From positions 39,487,925 through 39,551,924 of the forward strand of contig OW121740.1 in assembly GCA_933228675.1 (NCBI GenBank): 64,000 nucleotides of DNA. Direction: 5' to 3'. The position numbers and the translations under genes were made by a program. This stretch comes from Stomorhina lunata (taxonomy: Eukaryota; Arthropoda; Insecta; Diptera; Rhiniidae). The notes beneath the pieces were generated by a model, which was given only the letters and a program-made list of their open reading frames with translations, did not search any database and was not told where the DNA came from. How positions within the stretch are numbered: position 1 is the first letter of the stretch; each line of letters starts with the position of its first letter. This document shows, piece by piece, positions 36,520 through 50,155 of the stretch.

Positions 36520-37039
36520 TTTTCAGAAACCTCACTAAAAATTTCGCATGATATATCCCAAAGCATTTAAAAAAGAACATATAAATTGTAGGCAAACGAT
36601 CCACATTTGACCTCACTGATGTAGCATATCATATAAGTCATTCTTGCTCGCCTACATCAATTTCTGGCTTCTTATTTTTCTTTTCTCATTTTCTTCAGGA
36701 AAATTAAAGTAAGAAAACTTTATAAGAATCCACTTGAAAACTATCTTCTGCCTGAGTTCGAGTGTATTTTTTAAGTGCAAGATTGTGTTCAAATATAAGT
36801 TAGAGAAGAAAAAAAAAATTATAAATATTTTTTTATTAAAAGTCAATATTGATTTTTCTTTCTCGTATTTTCTATTTAAATGGATGATGAAGCAAAAGTA
36901 ATTTTTAGCTTGAGCACTTGTGCCAAGAAAAAAAATATTGGTTGTAGTGCAGTATTTTCCTTTTCAGGGAAGCGGTAGCAAGGTCAGAATTATGCTAAAG
37001 GTTCTAATAATAAATAAGTATATCATGGGATATTTTAGG
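36520..37039. other. AT-rich DNA, no gene
   Basis: No feature supported apart from the family A-like phrases just after the MITE. Confidence 0.35.
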
Positions 37040-37047
37040 GTCAACTC

Positions 37048-37860
37048 CAGTGATGCCAACCAAAAATTTTACTTTGTGGGAGATTCGCCATTAAAAAGTA
37101 GTAGATTCCACAAAATTTATTTTCCAAAAGTGGTAGATCTACCACTTTTATTATTCAAGCTTTTAAAAAATTTAAAGTTAGAATATTTACGCTTTTATTC
37201 AATGTTTTGTTTAAAAAATAGTGTTGAATATATATCAACAAATATACATACATATTGAATGTAATTTGAAAAATAAGCAAGAGCTTATAAAAGATAATTT
37301 TTTATTCGAATCCTTAAAAGAATAAATGGTTTTACTAAATAATTTTAAATGTTCATCTGTTGGTGTATGCATTCGCACTTCCTGAAGAGTGTTAGTAGAA
37401 AGTTAATTCCTATTAGAATTTTGAAGTAAATCAACTGCCGAAGTAGCCTTTTAACATTGGCACTACTATGTGGAAGCACAAGCAATCTTTGTGTCAAAGG
37501 GAGCATATGTTCGTTGTCACCTTTATTATTCTAGAAACATGATGCCAGAAATTTTCAACACTTATGTATATTTTCTTCTAGAGTGGAATGAAATGTTATA
37601 TTTCTTAAAAGCTTCCATTCCAAATATAATTCGCTGTGGTCTTAGGGGCATATATCTAAATAGAAGAACATGTTACAAAAAATATATATTTTTTTTTGAA
37701 ACAGGTGTTCTATGCTGAATTTTTGATAACGAAAAATTGATTTAACACAATTTTGAAAAAACTTAAAAAAGTAGTAGATTCTACTTAAAAAGTGGTAGAG
37801 TGTAGAAAGATACCCAAAAGTAGTAGATCTACTACAAAAGTGGTAGAGTTGGCATCGCTG
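37048..37860. mobile_element. hAT-type non-autonomous element, family G
   Basis: The terminal inverted repeats are CAGTGATGCCAAC on the left and, inverted, CAGCGATGCCAAC on the right. An exact 8-bp TSD, GTCAACTC, lies at 37040-37047 and 37861-37868. Subterminal repeats 'gtggtagat' and 'gtagtagattc' occur near both ends and could be transposase-binding sites. The 112-codon frame that overlaps the left end has no transposase motif. Confidence 0.9.
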
Positions 37861-37887
37861 GTCAACTCAACAACTTACGAAGTAAAA

Positions 37888-38702
37888 CAAGTAAGAAAAG
37901 CTATAGTCGGTCAAGCCCGACTATATAATACCCTTCACTACTAAGGCCAAATATGGACCAACAATTATACAAGTTTTCCTTAAGTCTTAGAGACATACAT
38001 ACATAAACTATGTGCTATTTTTTCAAAATTTCGAGATTTATATCATTTCCGGCTAAGGGCTTGATATGGGAGCTAGGGTCAATTGTGGACCGATTGTAAC
38101 CAAATTTTGACTAATGTTTTATATTTATAAAATATTTATCTGTACAAAGTTTAAGTAATCAAATGCATTTATCTTTAGAGTTATTAACGTTTTTGTGCTT
38201 TTATGTGTATATAAACGTCTTTTGGGAATGTGTCTTGTATGGGAGGTATGGTCAAATATGGGCCGATTTCTACAAAATTAGGATCACTGATTAAGGTTAT
38301 GATAAGCAATATTTGTGCTGAATATTATTAAAATACAACTAAATTTGTGGCTATAAAGGACCAAGAACTCTATTTCGGGAAGGCATCCCTATGGGAGGTA
38401 CCCGAAATAGTAATCCGATTTCGCCCAAAAAGTATAGAGATCGTCCTTATCCGACCAAAATAATAACCTGTGCCAAATTTCATCAAATTATCTTTAAAGT
38501 TACGACCTTTAGCGTGATAACAAGCTTACATGGATAACCGGCCAGCCAGCCAGCCGGACGAACATCGTTAAAACAACTCAGGGAGTGATTGATAAGTCGA
38601 TTGGTATACTAAAAGGTAGGTCTCAGACCAATATTTCTATGCGTTACAAACATCAGCACAAACCCAATATACCATTTCCACCTATGGTGGTGAAGGGTAT
38701 AA
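37888..38702 (-). mobile_element. Family A copy
   Basis: Complete on the minus strand: 5' hairpin CACCATAGGTGG near 38682-38694, central blocks including a (CCAG)n run (AGCCAGCCAGCCGGACG), the 3' stem-loop GTCGGGCTTGACCGAC, and the terminus CTTTTCTTACTTG at 37888. Starts about 20 bp after the hAT element's TSD. Confidence 0.87.
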
Positions 38703-38957
38703 CAAGGATACGTTCTTTAACCAACTTTCTTCTTTCTTATGCTGGACTTTTTCGGTCTCAACCCTTATGTGAATGCCAAGGTACCCCGGCACCTTTAGCA
38801 TTCTAACATTTTTTAATGGAAACAGATGGTTCACAAACTTCAAACTTCTTGAGAACTCCTAACTATTGAAATAGTTATTATTATATATTAACGTTATTAA
38901 ATTCTTATTACTTTTAAGCTAAAAAATTATAATGTATAGGCGTTGTGGTCCAACTTT

Positions 38958-39212
38958 TATACCCTTCACCACCATAGGTGGAAAGGGTATTATAAGTTTG
39001 TGCTGATGTATGTAACTCATAGAAATTTTTGTGTTAGACCCACCTGAGTCGATTTAGCGATGTCCGTCTGGCTGGCTGGCTGGACCCTCATATAAAATAT
39101 GTAATCAAGCTACAGGTCGCAATTCTTAAGATAATTTGATGAAACTTGGATCAGATCATTTTATTGATAGTGGGACCATGGCTATTGAAATTCGTCAAAA
39201 TCGTCAAAAATT
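38958..39212 (+). mobile_element. Family A 5' fragment
   Basis: Has the full 5' hairpin (TATACCCTTCACCACC...GGTGGAAAGGGTAT) and a (CTGG)n run at 39066-39082. It breaks off after 'gctattgaaattcgtcaaaa'. It faces the copy ending at 38702. Confidence 0.8.
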
Positions 39213-39447
39213 ATAATCTAACACTGTTTTACTGCGAAAATTCAAAACAATGTCCTTTAATGCATCAAAATGGTTACCAAAGAACAGAAACACGTGGAAA
39301 AGATACTCAAAAGTTGGAAATCTTGTTAACGATCTAAGAAAATGGAAAAACATGAATTTTTGTTATGTAACCAAAATCTGTTTATAAACAAATGTAACAA
39401 GTAAAGGACAAAAATATCGCCTTTAATAAAATAATAGTGTATAAGCA

Positions 39448-39586
<139 letters not shown>

Positions 39587-41068
39587 AGTACCTGGTAGAC
39601 CGAGCCTTGCTCGGAGCTTTATGATAAGCATTTTGAGGAAAATTTTAAAGTTTTTATATATTTTATATTATAAAGTGCTAAAATAAATTTAGAGGAAAGA
39701 CATTGTAGAAATATTCAGTTAATTTTGAATTATTTGATTTATTTTGTCCGACCAACACATAGTTTGCATAGTTTACAGTTTAACTCATTTTGAATAATTT
39801 TGGAAATTATTCATATCAACAGAAACCTCTGTCGACTCATGCGCAACAACTTTGCTAAAGATTATAGTCTGATCAAATGCACAGTTTACGATTTAATTCA
39901 TTTTGAGTAGTTTTCTGTGGCGCCACCTGTCGGACTTTGCTTATTCCAATTCATAAAACTTCTTCGGCTTATCCGTAACAACTTTGCTGAAGATTATAGC
40001 ATGATTAAATGTACAGCATACGATTAAATTGACTTTGAGTAAATTTCAGTAGCGCCACCTGTCGAAATTTCTTCATACCAACTAAGAAACCTTCGTCGGC
40101 TCATGTGCAACAACTTTGCTAAAGATTGTAGCATGATTAAATGTACAGATTACGATTAAATTGACTTTGAGTAAGTTTCTGTAGCGCCACCTGTCGGAAA
40201 TTATTCATACCAACTAAAAAGCCTTCGTCGGCTCATGCGCTACAACTTTGCTAAAGATCATAGCATGATCAAATGTACAGTTTACGATTTAATTAATTTT
40301 TAGTAATTTTCAGTGGCGCCATCTGTCGGAAATTAGTCTTATCAACTTTAAAACCTTCGCCGGCTTATCCGCAACATCTTCGCTAAAGAGCATAACACAA
40401 TCAAATTCACAGTTTACTATTCTATAAAGAACATACATACAGACAAACATTCATTTGTTTAAAATAATACTAATTTTTCCCCCTTTTTATTCCCTAATTT
40501 CTAAAAGTTCCATATGTATATTTGGTACTTTTTTGGTGCCAATTGAATTCGGTACATTTTTTTAAAACGCATTTAACATAATGTATAATGTTCCTATTCA
40601 TATTACTTTGGAGATGTTAAGTTATCATTTTATCCCTTTTTTACCCATTTTGGCTCCAAAATCAAAAAAGTACCAAATACGTGTTTCATGTTTTTTTTTA
40701 CATCTATAACTTGGTACTACAATCACCAAGTTTCTTTCTATATTCTTTAGTTTAAAATATAAGAGTGGGTTAAAAAGGTGCCAAAAAAACTATTTTCACC
40801 CTTTTTTACCCCCTATCGGACATAGTTTCAAAAAAGTACCAAACACCTGTCCGCTTATTTTCAAAGCTGTTTAAAATGTAATTTTAATTTTGTTTCTATA
40901 CCTATTACTTTAGGAGACATAGCGTTTTCGATTTTTTCCCCTTTTTACCCGTTTTTACCCTCTTAGAGGTAAAAGTTCCAAAAGTCCCTTCTTCTTCGAC
41001 CTATACATCAAAAAAGATACCCACTGTCCAAATTTTATCAAAATCGTTAGAGCCGTTTTCGAGATAGC

Positions 41069-41107
<39 letters not shown>

Positions 41108-41133
41108 TATTGCTCGTTTAAGAATATAAGATA
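39587..41133 (-). mobile_element. Family C element, copy 2 (inverted)
   Basis: On the minus strand it runs from TATCTTATATTC (41133) through a (TA)n tract (41078-41101) to the CCGAGC-AAG-GCTCGG hairpin (about 39602-39616) and AGTACC at 39587. It includes the 132-bp tandem units. Its variants agree with copy 3 against copy 1, for example a 'gggggtaaaaaaggg' block and 'aaaataagcggacag'. Confidence 0.82.
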
Positions 41134-41142
41134 AGATATATA

Positions 41143-44100
41143 TCTATATATATAAAACTCTAACGTGACTGACTGACTGACTGACTGACTCATCATCGCA
41201 CAGCCCAAACGGCTAAAGCTAGAGAGCTGAAATTTTGACAGCTGGTACCTTTTTCAAAGTATAGATCCACTAAGACGGGATTTTTGGAAATTCGGCCTCT
41301 AAGGGGGTAAAAAGGGGTAAAAAAGGGAAAAATTAGTAATGCTGTATCTCCGGAAGTAAACGTCATAGGCCCAAAATTGAAATTGCGTTGGGATCAGCTG
41401 CAAAAATAAGTAGACACGTGTTTGGTACTTTTTAGCAGATGGGACAAATAGGGGGTAAAAAGGGTAAAAATGAAATGTTGGTACTTTTTTAAACCCATGT
41501 GTATCTTTTAAACCAATCAACAGAGTAACAAAATTCAAAACGGAGCCGGTAAACAAGAAAAAAATATTAGACACGTGTTTGGTACTATTTTGATTCAGGG
41601 TTCAAAAAGGGGGAAAAGCGGGGAAAAAAATTTAGGGTAGGTCCATTTTTCTTTTTCTTTGTATTTGACTTGAACCAATAAAGCTACCAATAAAATTTAT
41701 AGGGAGGTCGATTGCCCAGTACAAAATATTAAATATGTGTTTGGTACTTTTTTCAATTAAAAGGGTAAAAAAGGGAAAAATCGGTAACATTATATCTCCT
41801 TAACCAACAGCGATAGAAGCGAAAATTAAATTGGCTTGAGATTAGCACTAAAAATTAAGGGACACGTGTTCGGTACTTTTTTGAAAATCGGCCGCCTAGC
41901 GGGCAAAACAGGGTAGAAAAGGGAGAAATTAGTAACATCATATCTCCGAAACCAACATAGACAGAAACAAAGTTGAAATTGGATTTGAATCGCCTACAAA
42001 AATAAGGGGACACGTGTTTGGTACTTTTTTGAAAATGGCACTAATAAGGATAAAAAAGGGTAAAAACTATATTTTAGTACTTTTTTTAACCCATATGTAT
42101 CTTTTGAACTAATAAACATAGAAACATATTTTATATCGCAACCGACAGATATTAAAAAAGAACTAAATACGTATTTGGTACTTTTGCGATTAATGGGGTA
42201 CAAAAGGGTAAAAAAAGGGAATATATTCAAGGATAGGTTTTTTGCTTTTTAGCCATGGATATCTTTTAGGCTAATGAAGTTAGAAGTATAATTTATTGAC
42301 TGGTAGATTTACATTGAAAAGAAATAAGCTACGTGTTTGGTACTTTTTTTTAATTTTGGGGGTAAAAATCGGTAAAGTATATCTTCTAAACCCAAAGTGA
42401 TAGAAACAAAAACTAAATTGGTCTGAGATTGGCACTTAAAATTAAGGAACACATGTTCGGTACTGTTTTGAAGTTCAACCTCTTAGAAGGTAAAACAGGG
42501 TAGAAAAGGGAGAAATTAGTAACATCATATCTCCGAAACCAACATCGATGCAAACAAAGTTGAAATTGGATTTGAATCGGCTAGGAAAATAAGGAGGCAC
42601 GTGCTTGGTACTTTTTTGGAAATGGCATTAATAAGGATAAAAAAGGGTAAAAACTATATTTTGGTACTTTTTTCAACTAATATGTATCTTTTGAACTAAT
42701 AAATACAGAAACATAATTTATATCGCAACAGATAGATATTAAAAAACAATTAAATACGTATTTGGTACTTTTGCAATTAATGGGATACAAAAGGGTAAAA
42801 AAGGGAAAATATTTAAGGGTAGGTTTTTTGTTTTTAGCTATGAATATCTTTTAGGCTAATGAAGCCAGAAGTATAATTTATTGACTGGTCGATTGACAAA
42901 GAAAAAATAAAATACATTTTTGGTACTTTTTTTAATTTTGGGGGTAAAAATATATCTTCTAAATCAAAAGTGATAGAAACCAAAACTAAATTAGTCTGAG
43001 ATCACCACTAAAAATTAAGGGACAAGTATTCGGTACTTTTTTGAAATTCGGCCTTTTAAAGGGTAAAACAGGGTAGAAAAGGGAGAAATTAGTAACATCA
43101 TATCTCCGAAACTAACACCGATGCAAAAGAAGTTTAAATTGGATTTGAATCGGATAAAAAAATAAATGGCCACGTATTTGGTACTATTTCAAAAATGGTA
43201 CTAATAAGAATAAAAAAGGGTAAAAACTATATTTTGGTACTTTTTTAACACATATATATTTTTTGAACTAATAAACATAGAAACATAATTTATATCGCAA
43301 CTGATAGGCATTAAAAAACTATTAAACACGTATTTGGTACTTTTGCGATTAATGTGGGACGAAAGGGTAAAAAAAAGGGAAAATATTCAAGAGTAGGTTT
43401 TTTGCTTTTTAGCTAAGAATATCTTTTCGGCTAATGAAGCCAGAAGCATAATTTATTGGCTGGTAAATTGACACTGAAAAAAGTAAAATAAGTGTCTGGT
43501 ACTTTTTTTAATTTTGGGGGTAAAAATCGGTAAAAATATATCTTCTTAGCCAAAAGTGATAGAAACAACAACTAAATCGGTCTAAAATCGGCACTTTAAA
43601 TTAAGGGACATGTATTCGGTACTTTTTTCTTTAATTCGGCCGTTTTGGGGTTAAAACAGGGAAAAAATGGGAAATATTAGTAACGTCATATCTCCGAAAT
43701 TCAAAACGATAGGAATAGAGTTGAAATTTGCTTCGGATGGGCTGAAAAAAAACGAGAAACGTATTTGGTACTTTTTTGAATATGGTACTAATAAGGGTAA
43801 AAAAGGGCAAAAACTATATTTTGGTACTTTTTTGAACCCATACGTATCTTTTGAAATAACAAACATAGAGAAACAGTAAACGTCACAATTGATAAGTAAC
43901 AAAGAATTATTAGACACGTATTTGGTACTTTTACGATAATTGAGGTAAAAAAGATAAAAAAATATTCAAGGGTAGGTTTTTAACTAATGAAGCCAGAACT
44001 ATAATTTACAGACGGGTGGATTCATATTGAAAAAGTAAATTGAAAAAAATTGAAAAAGAAAATGGATAAATTAGTAACATCATATCTCCGAAATTTACAT

Positions 44101-45849
44101 CGTTAGAAACAAAGTTGAAATTGGATTTGGATCATCTTGCAAAAAAAGGAGACACGAGTTTGGTACTTTTTTGGAAATGGAACTAATAAGGGAGAAAAAG
44201 GGAAAAAACTATATTTTGGTACTTTATTAACCCTATAAGTATCTCTTGAACTAATAAACATAAATACTCTATTTACATCACAATTGATAAGGACTAACAA
44301 AAATTAAGAAGGTGCTTGGCGCTTTTACGATAAATGAGGCACAAAAGAGTAAAAACTATGAATATCATTTAAACAAATAAAGCCAGAAGTATAATTTACA
44401 GACAGGTCTATTCACATTGCAGAAGTATAAGACACGCGATTGATTCCTTTTTTTAATGTTTGGAGTAAAAAGGGGGAAAATAGGTAACGTAATATCTCAT
44501 AAATCAAAAGTGATAGAAACAAAGATTAAATTGGTCTATGATCAGCATTAAAAATTAAAGGACACGGGTTCGGTATTTTTTTTAATTTGGCCGCTTATGG
44601 TTAAAACAGGCTAGAAAATGAATAAATCATATAATCGGCTAGAAAATGAAAGGGACATGTGTTCTGTACTTTTTTTGGAAATGGCACTAATAAGGGCAAA
44701 AAGGGTAAAAACTATATTTTTGTACTTGCGTATCCATGCGTATCTTTTGAACTTATAAACATAAAGACTCACTTTATGCCACAATCAATAAGTATTAACA
44801 AAATATTAAACATGTGCTTGGTACTTTTACGATAAATGGGGTTCCAAAAGGTGAAAACGGGAAAATATTCATTTAAGCTAATGAAGTCAAAAGTATAAAT
44901 TAGAGATGTGTCAATCAAAGGGGTAAAAAAGGGAAAAATCGATGACATTATATCTTCTAAACCTAATGGATGGAAACAAACACTAAAATGGTCTAAGATC
45001 AGCCCTAAAAATTAAGGGACTTTTCAGTACTTTTTGCAAATTAAACAGTTTTGGGGTTAAAATAGGGTAGAAAATAAAAACATTAGTAAAGTTATATCTC
45101 TGATACTAATATCGACAGAAAAAAAATTTAAATTGGATTTAGATCGAATAGAAAAATAAAAAGTCATGTTTTTAGTAGGTACTTTTCGTAAATGAGCTAA
45201 AAATAGGGAATAAAAAGGATAAAAACTAAATTTTGGTACTTTTTTGACCCATATATAATTTTTGAATCAATTATTATAGAAACAAAATTTATACCGCAAT
45301 CGAAAATAACAAAAACGGGTCAAAAATTTAAAGATAGGTTTTTTCCTTTTAAACTGTGCATGTTGTTTAAATCAATAAAATAATAAATAAATCAATGATT
45401 TATGGACTGTTCTATTGACATTGAAGAAATATGTGACAGGTGTTTGGTATTTTTTTCAATTAACAAAAATGGAGTTAAGATCAGCAATAAAAATATTAGG
45501 ACATGTATCCGGATTTTTTTTTTTTAATTTGGCTGATCAGGGGTAACCAACGGGTAAAAAAAGGAAACTTTTGTAAAATATTCAAAATCAAAAGCGACAA
45601 GAACAAGATTTAAATTGGGTTAGCAATCAAAATTGGGTCAGCTACAAAAATAAGGGAGGCGTGTGTAGTACTTTTTTGAAAATGTAGAGGGTAGGTACTT
45701 ATTTTGTCCTATATGTATCTTAAGAACCAATAAGTATTTAATTTAATTTATATCGGAATTGATAAATAAGTGAAAAAGTTATTTTGGTAAATTTTGTAAC
45801 TTTGTCAATTCAAATGGTGCCGCTAACGAAGTAGCGGGTTATAAAGCTA

Positions 45850-45850
<1 letters not shown>
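41143..45850 (+). mobile_element. Non-autonomous Helitron with internal tandem units
   Basis: Starts TCTATATATATAAAACTC after an A and ends CTAG before a T, the classic Helitron A|TC...CTRR|T insertion. A hairpin CCGCTA-ACGAAG-TAGCGG (45820-45837) lies 9 bp before CTAG. The 5' part has CTGA repeats (41163-41190). The interior is at least four diverged units of about 573-588 bp (anchor AGTAACATCA at 41931, 42518, 43091; AGTAACGTCA at 43679) made of 'ggtactttttt' and 'gggtaaaaaa' phrases. No Rep/helicase frame exists, so it would depend on another element. Confidence 0.85.
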
Positions 45851-45891
<41 letters not shown>

Positions 45892-47366
45892 GCTATCTCG
45901 AAAACGGCTCTAACGATTTTGATAAAATTTGGACAGTGGGTATCTTTTTTGATGTATAGGTCGAAGAAGAAGGGACTTTTGGAACTTTTACCTCTAAGAG
46001 GGTAAAAACGGGTAAAAAGGGGAAAAAATCGAAAACGCTATGTCTCCTAAAGTAATAGGTATAGAAACAAAATTAAAATTACGTTTTAAACAGCTTTGAA
46101 AATAAGCGGACAGGTGTTTGGTACTTTTTTGAAACTATGTCCGATAGGGGGTAAAAAAGGGTGAAAATAGCTTTTTTTGCCACCTTTTTAACCCACTCTT
46201 ATATTTTAAACTAAAGAATATAGAAAGAAACTTGGTACTGCAATCAATAGATGTAAAAAAAATATGAAACACGTATTTGGTACTTGTTTGATTTTGGAGC
46301 CAAAATGGGTAAAAAAGGGATAAAATTATAACTTAACATCTCCAAAGCAATAGGAATAGGAACATTATACATTATGTTAAATGCGTTTTAAAAAAATGTA
46401 CCGAATTCAATTGGCACCAAAAATGTACCAAATATACATATGGAACTTTTAGAAATTAGGGAATAAAAAGGGGGAAAAATTAGTATTATTTTAAACAAAT
46501 GAATGTTTGTCTGTATGTATGTTCTTTATAGAATAGTAAACTGTGAATTTGATTGTGTTATGCTCTTTAGCGAAAATGTTGCGGATAAGCCGGCGAAGGT
46601 TTTAAAGTTGATAAGACTAATTTCCGACAGATGGCGCCACTGAAAATTACTAAAAATTAATTAAATCGTAAACTGTACATTTGATCATGCTATGATCTTT
46701 AGCAAAGTTGTAGCGCATAAGCCGACGAAGGCTTTTTAGTTGGTATGAATAATTTCCGACAGGTGGCGCTACAGAAACTTACTCAAAGTCAATTTAATCG
46801 TAATCTGTACATTTAATCATGCTACAATCTTTAGCAAAGTTGTTGCACATGAGCCGACGAAGGTTTCTTAGTTGGTATGAAGAAATTTCGACAGGTGGCG
46901 CTACTGAAATTTACTCAAAGTCAATTTAATCGTATGCTGTACATTTAATCATGCTATAATCTTCAGCAAAGTTGTTACGGATAAGCCGAAGAAGGTTTAT
47001 GAATTGGAAGAAGCAAAGTCCGACAGGTGGCGCCACAGAAAACTACTCAAAATTAATTAAATCGTAAACTGTGCATTTGATCAGACTATAATCTTTAGCA
47101 AAGTTGTTGCGCATGAGTCGACAGAGGTTTCTGTTGATATGAATAATTTCCAAAATTATTCAAAATGAGTTAAACTGTAAACTATGCAAACTATGTGTTG
47201 GTCGGACAAAATAAATCAAATAATTCAAAATTAACTGAATATTTCTACAATGTCTTTCCTCTAAATTTATTTTAGCACTTTATAATATAAAATATATAAA
47301 AACTTTAAAATTTTCCTCAAAATGGTTATCATAAAGCTCCGAGCAAGGCTCGGTCTACCAGGTACT
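45851..47366 (+). mobile_element. Family C element, copy 3
   Basis: (TA)n begins right after the Helitron's CTAG, so the family C start TATCTTATATTC is missing. The rest is complete: 132-bp tandem units with GACAGGTGGCGC cores, the terminal hairpin CCGAGC-AAG-GCTCGG and GGTACT at 47366. With copy 2 it forms a 1.5-kb inverted repeat around the Helitron. Confidence 0.84.
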
Positions 47367-47666
47367 GAACCATTATTTTTTTATTATCATAATCTACACA
47401 CTTGATTCTATATGTGGTCAAAATTTGTTGAAATTTTACTTCAGCTGGGTCAAAAGATCAATTAAAATAATGCCTAATAATTTTGCATTTGAACCTTTGA
47501 ATTGGATTATCTCGTAATAGCAAACAAAATTATACACTATTTTATTTAGGGGACGATATATGAAATGTTTTCTTCGGTCGTTTATAAATGAACACAAAAT
47601 TATAATACAACTCTATCAAATTCTTAGTACTTGAAGATTTATTATGATATGTTTCAGCATTTAACA

Positions 47667-47946
47667 GCCGTGGTATAGCAGGTTAGTCATCCGCCTAGCA
47701 TACCAGAGGTCCCAAGTTCAATCCACTGCCAGACCGACTTGAAAAAATATATTTTCAAAAAAGCGGCGGTTCACCTCATAACTCAGCTAGCCACATGTTA
47801 TTGAGTATTGGGCTATGAAAACCTTCTCTAACTAATACATTTGCCGCTCGGAGCCGGTGCTAAAACGTGGGTTCCTTTCTAAAAATCGGATGCAGCTCAT
47901 TGTTGGAGAAAAGTAACCCTTAATCCAATTGGAATGTTACCCGGGG

Positions 47947-47982
<36 letters not shown>

Positions 47983-47984
47983 CT
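47667..47984 (+). mobile_element. tRNA-derived SINE, family 1, complete copy
   Basis: Starts GCCGTGGTATAGCAGG (box A), with AAGTTCAATCC at the box B site. The body and (TA)n tail (about 47951-47980) match the copy at 1011-1368. An exact 10-bp TSD, GCATTTAACA, lies at 47657-47666 and 47985-47994. Confidence 0.9.
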
Positions 47985-47994
47985 GCATTTAACA

Positions 47995-48864
47995 TAATTT
48001 TTCATTTCCCGTGCCTTAGTTAGTTCTTCCCAGTTATTCATTATTAGTTTTCTTTAAAAAGTACGAATATGTGAGTAAATGTATAATAATTGAAAATACA
48101 AAATTGGTTATTGTAATATTTGAAATGAAGATGATAGAAATGAAGGGAAAAAAAGAAAAAAAGAAAATATTTTCAATTTATATTTGCATTACACTTTAGA
48201 GAATATAATGAATAAAGTTATAAAAGTTTACTTCAAGTAATACTTGAATGCTACTAATACAATAAAGTAAGAAAAATACGAATTTTTATAATAAAAATTA
48301 CAAAAAAAAATTTTAAGAAAACTCAAATGAAAAGAAGATACTTAAATAAGCAAAAAAGGGAAATAAATTAAAATGAAATAAATTTAAAATGAAATAAATT
48401 TAAAATGAATCAAAAAAATTTTTTTTTATTATTTTGAATCTAAAGAAATACGAAAACTTAAAATCTTTTCAAAATTCTTTAATGTTATTTTAAAAATGTT
48501 GTTTTCTGTTTCAAATCAAAAACATGTTACAACATTAGATCAACAAAATATGCAAAAAAATTTAATTTAAATAAAAAAATGTACCAACAACAATTTCCTG
48601 TTGTTTTTTAAATCAAAAAAACTTAACATTACAATTTCCTAATGTTGTTTTAATTGAAAACTGTTTTTCATTTCCAGGAACTTTTACTCTTTTCTTTCTT
48701 TATCCTCAAGCAGGAAAATGAGTTTTTAAAAGATAAACATCCCTCTTCAATTTGACACTAATTAAAAATAAAATTCAATAATTTATCATTTTCTGCAATT
48801 TCCGCAGTAGGATGATAAGAAAGATTGTGAACAGAAGAAAATTTACAAATTCATCAATAGGAAT
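47995..48864. other. A-rich DNA, no gene
   Basis: Very A-rich with 'aaaatgaaataaattt' echoes near 48370-48400. No feature supported. Confidence 0.4.
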
Positions 48865-50155
48865 CAAATTTCCTATAAAAATCGGAAATTTTTGAAAAAT
48901 TTCCTATAAAAATAGGAAATTTTTGAAAAATTTCCTATAAAAATAGGAAATTTTTGAAAAATTTCCTATAAAAATAGGAAATTTTTGAAAAATTTCCTAT
49001 AAAAATAGGAAATTTTTGAAAAATTTCCTATAAAAATAGGAAATTTTTGAAAAATTTCCTATAAAAATAGGAAATTTTTGAAAAATTTCCTATAAAAATA
49101 GGAAATTTTTGAAAAATTTCCTATAAAAATAGGAAATTTTTGAAAAATTTCCTATAAAAATAGGAAATTTTTGAAAAATTTCCTATAAAAATAGGAAATT
49201 TTTGAAAAATTTCCTATAAAAATTGGAAATTTTTGAAAAATTTCCTATAAAAATAGGAAATTTTTGAAAAATTTCCTATAAAAATAGGAAATTTTTGAAA
49301 AATTTCCTATAAAAATAGGAAATTTTTGAAAAATTTCCTATAAAAATAGGAAATTTTTGAAAAATTTCCTATAAAAATAGGAAATTTTTGAAAAATTTCC
49401 TATAAAAATAGGAAATTTTTGAAAAATTTCCTATAAAAATAGGAAATTTTTGAAAAATTTCCTATAAAAATAGGAAATTTTTGAAAAATTTCCTATAAAA
49501 ATAGGAAATTTTTGAAAAATTTCCTATAAAAATAGGAAATTTTTGAAAAATTTCCTATAAAAATAGGAAATTTTTGAAAAATTTCCTATAAAAATAGGAA
49601 ATTTTTGAAAAATTTCCTATAAAAATAGGAAATTTTTGAAAAATTTCCTATAAAAATAGGAAATTTTTGAAAAATTTCCTATAAAAATAGGAAATTTTTG
49701 AAAAATTTCCTATAAAAATAGGAAATTTTTGAAAAATTTCCTATAAAAATAGGAAATTTTTGAAAAATTTCCTATAAAAATAGGAAATTTTTGAAAAATT
49801 TCCTATAAAAATAGGAAATTTTTGAAAAATTTCCTATAAAAATAGGAAATTTTTGAAAAATTTCCTATAAAAATAGGAAATTTTTGAAAAATTTCCTATA
49901 AAAATAGGAAATTTTTGAAAAATTTCCTATAAAAATAGGAAATTTTTGAAAAATTTCCTATAAAAATAGGAAATTTTTGAAAAATTTCCTATAAAAATAG
50001 GAAATTTTTGAAAAATTTCCTATAAAAATAGGAAATTTTTGAAAAATTTCCTATAAAAATAGGAAATTTTTGAAAATTTTCATATAAAAATAGGAAATTT
50101 TTGAAAAATAGGAAATTTTTGAAAAATAGGAAATTTTTGAAAAATTTTCTAAAAA
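48865..50155 (-). repeat. 31-bp palindromic satellite array S3, highly uniform
   Basis: About 41 units of the S1 family in the opposite orientation (central G). Almost every unit between 48900 and 50070 is identical; a visible variant is near 49221 (TTGG). The right margin decays into shortened units. Confidence 0.96.

Noticed and set aside
47667..47740. tRNA gene
   Set aside because: Box A and box B are present but no cloverleaf forms. It is followed by a SINE body and flanked by a TSD, so it is a SINE head.
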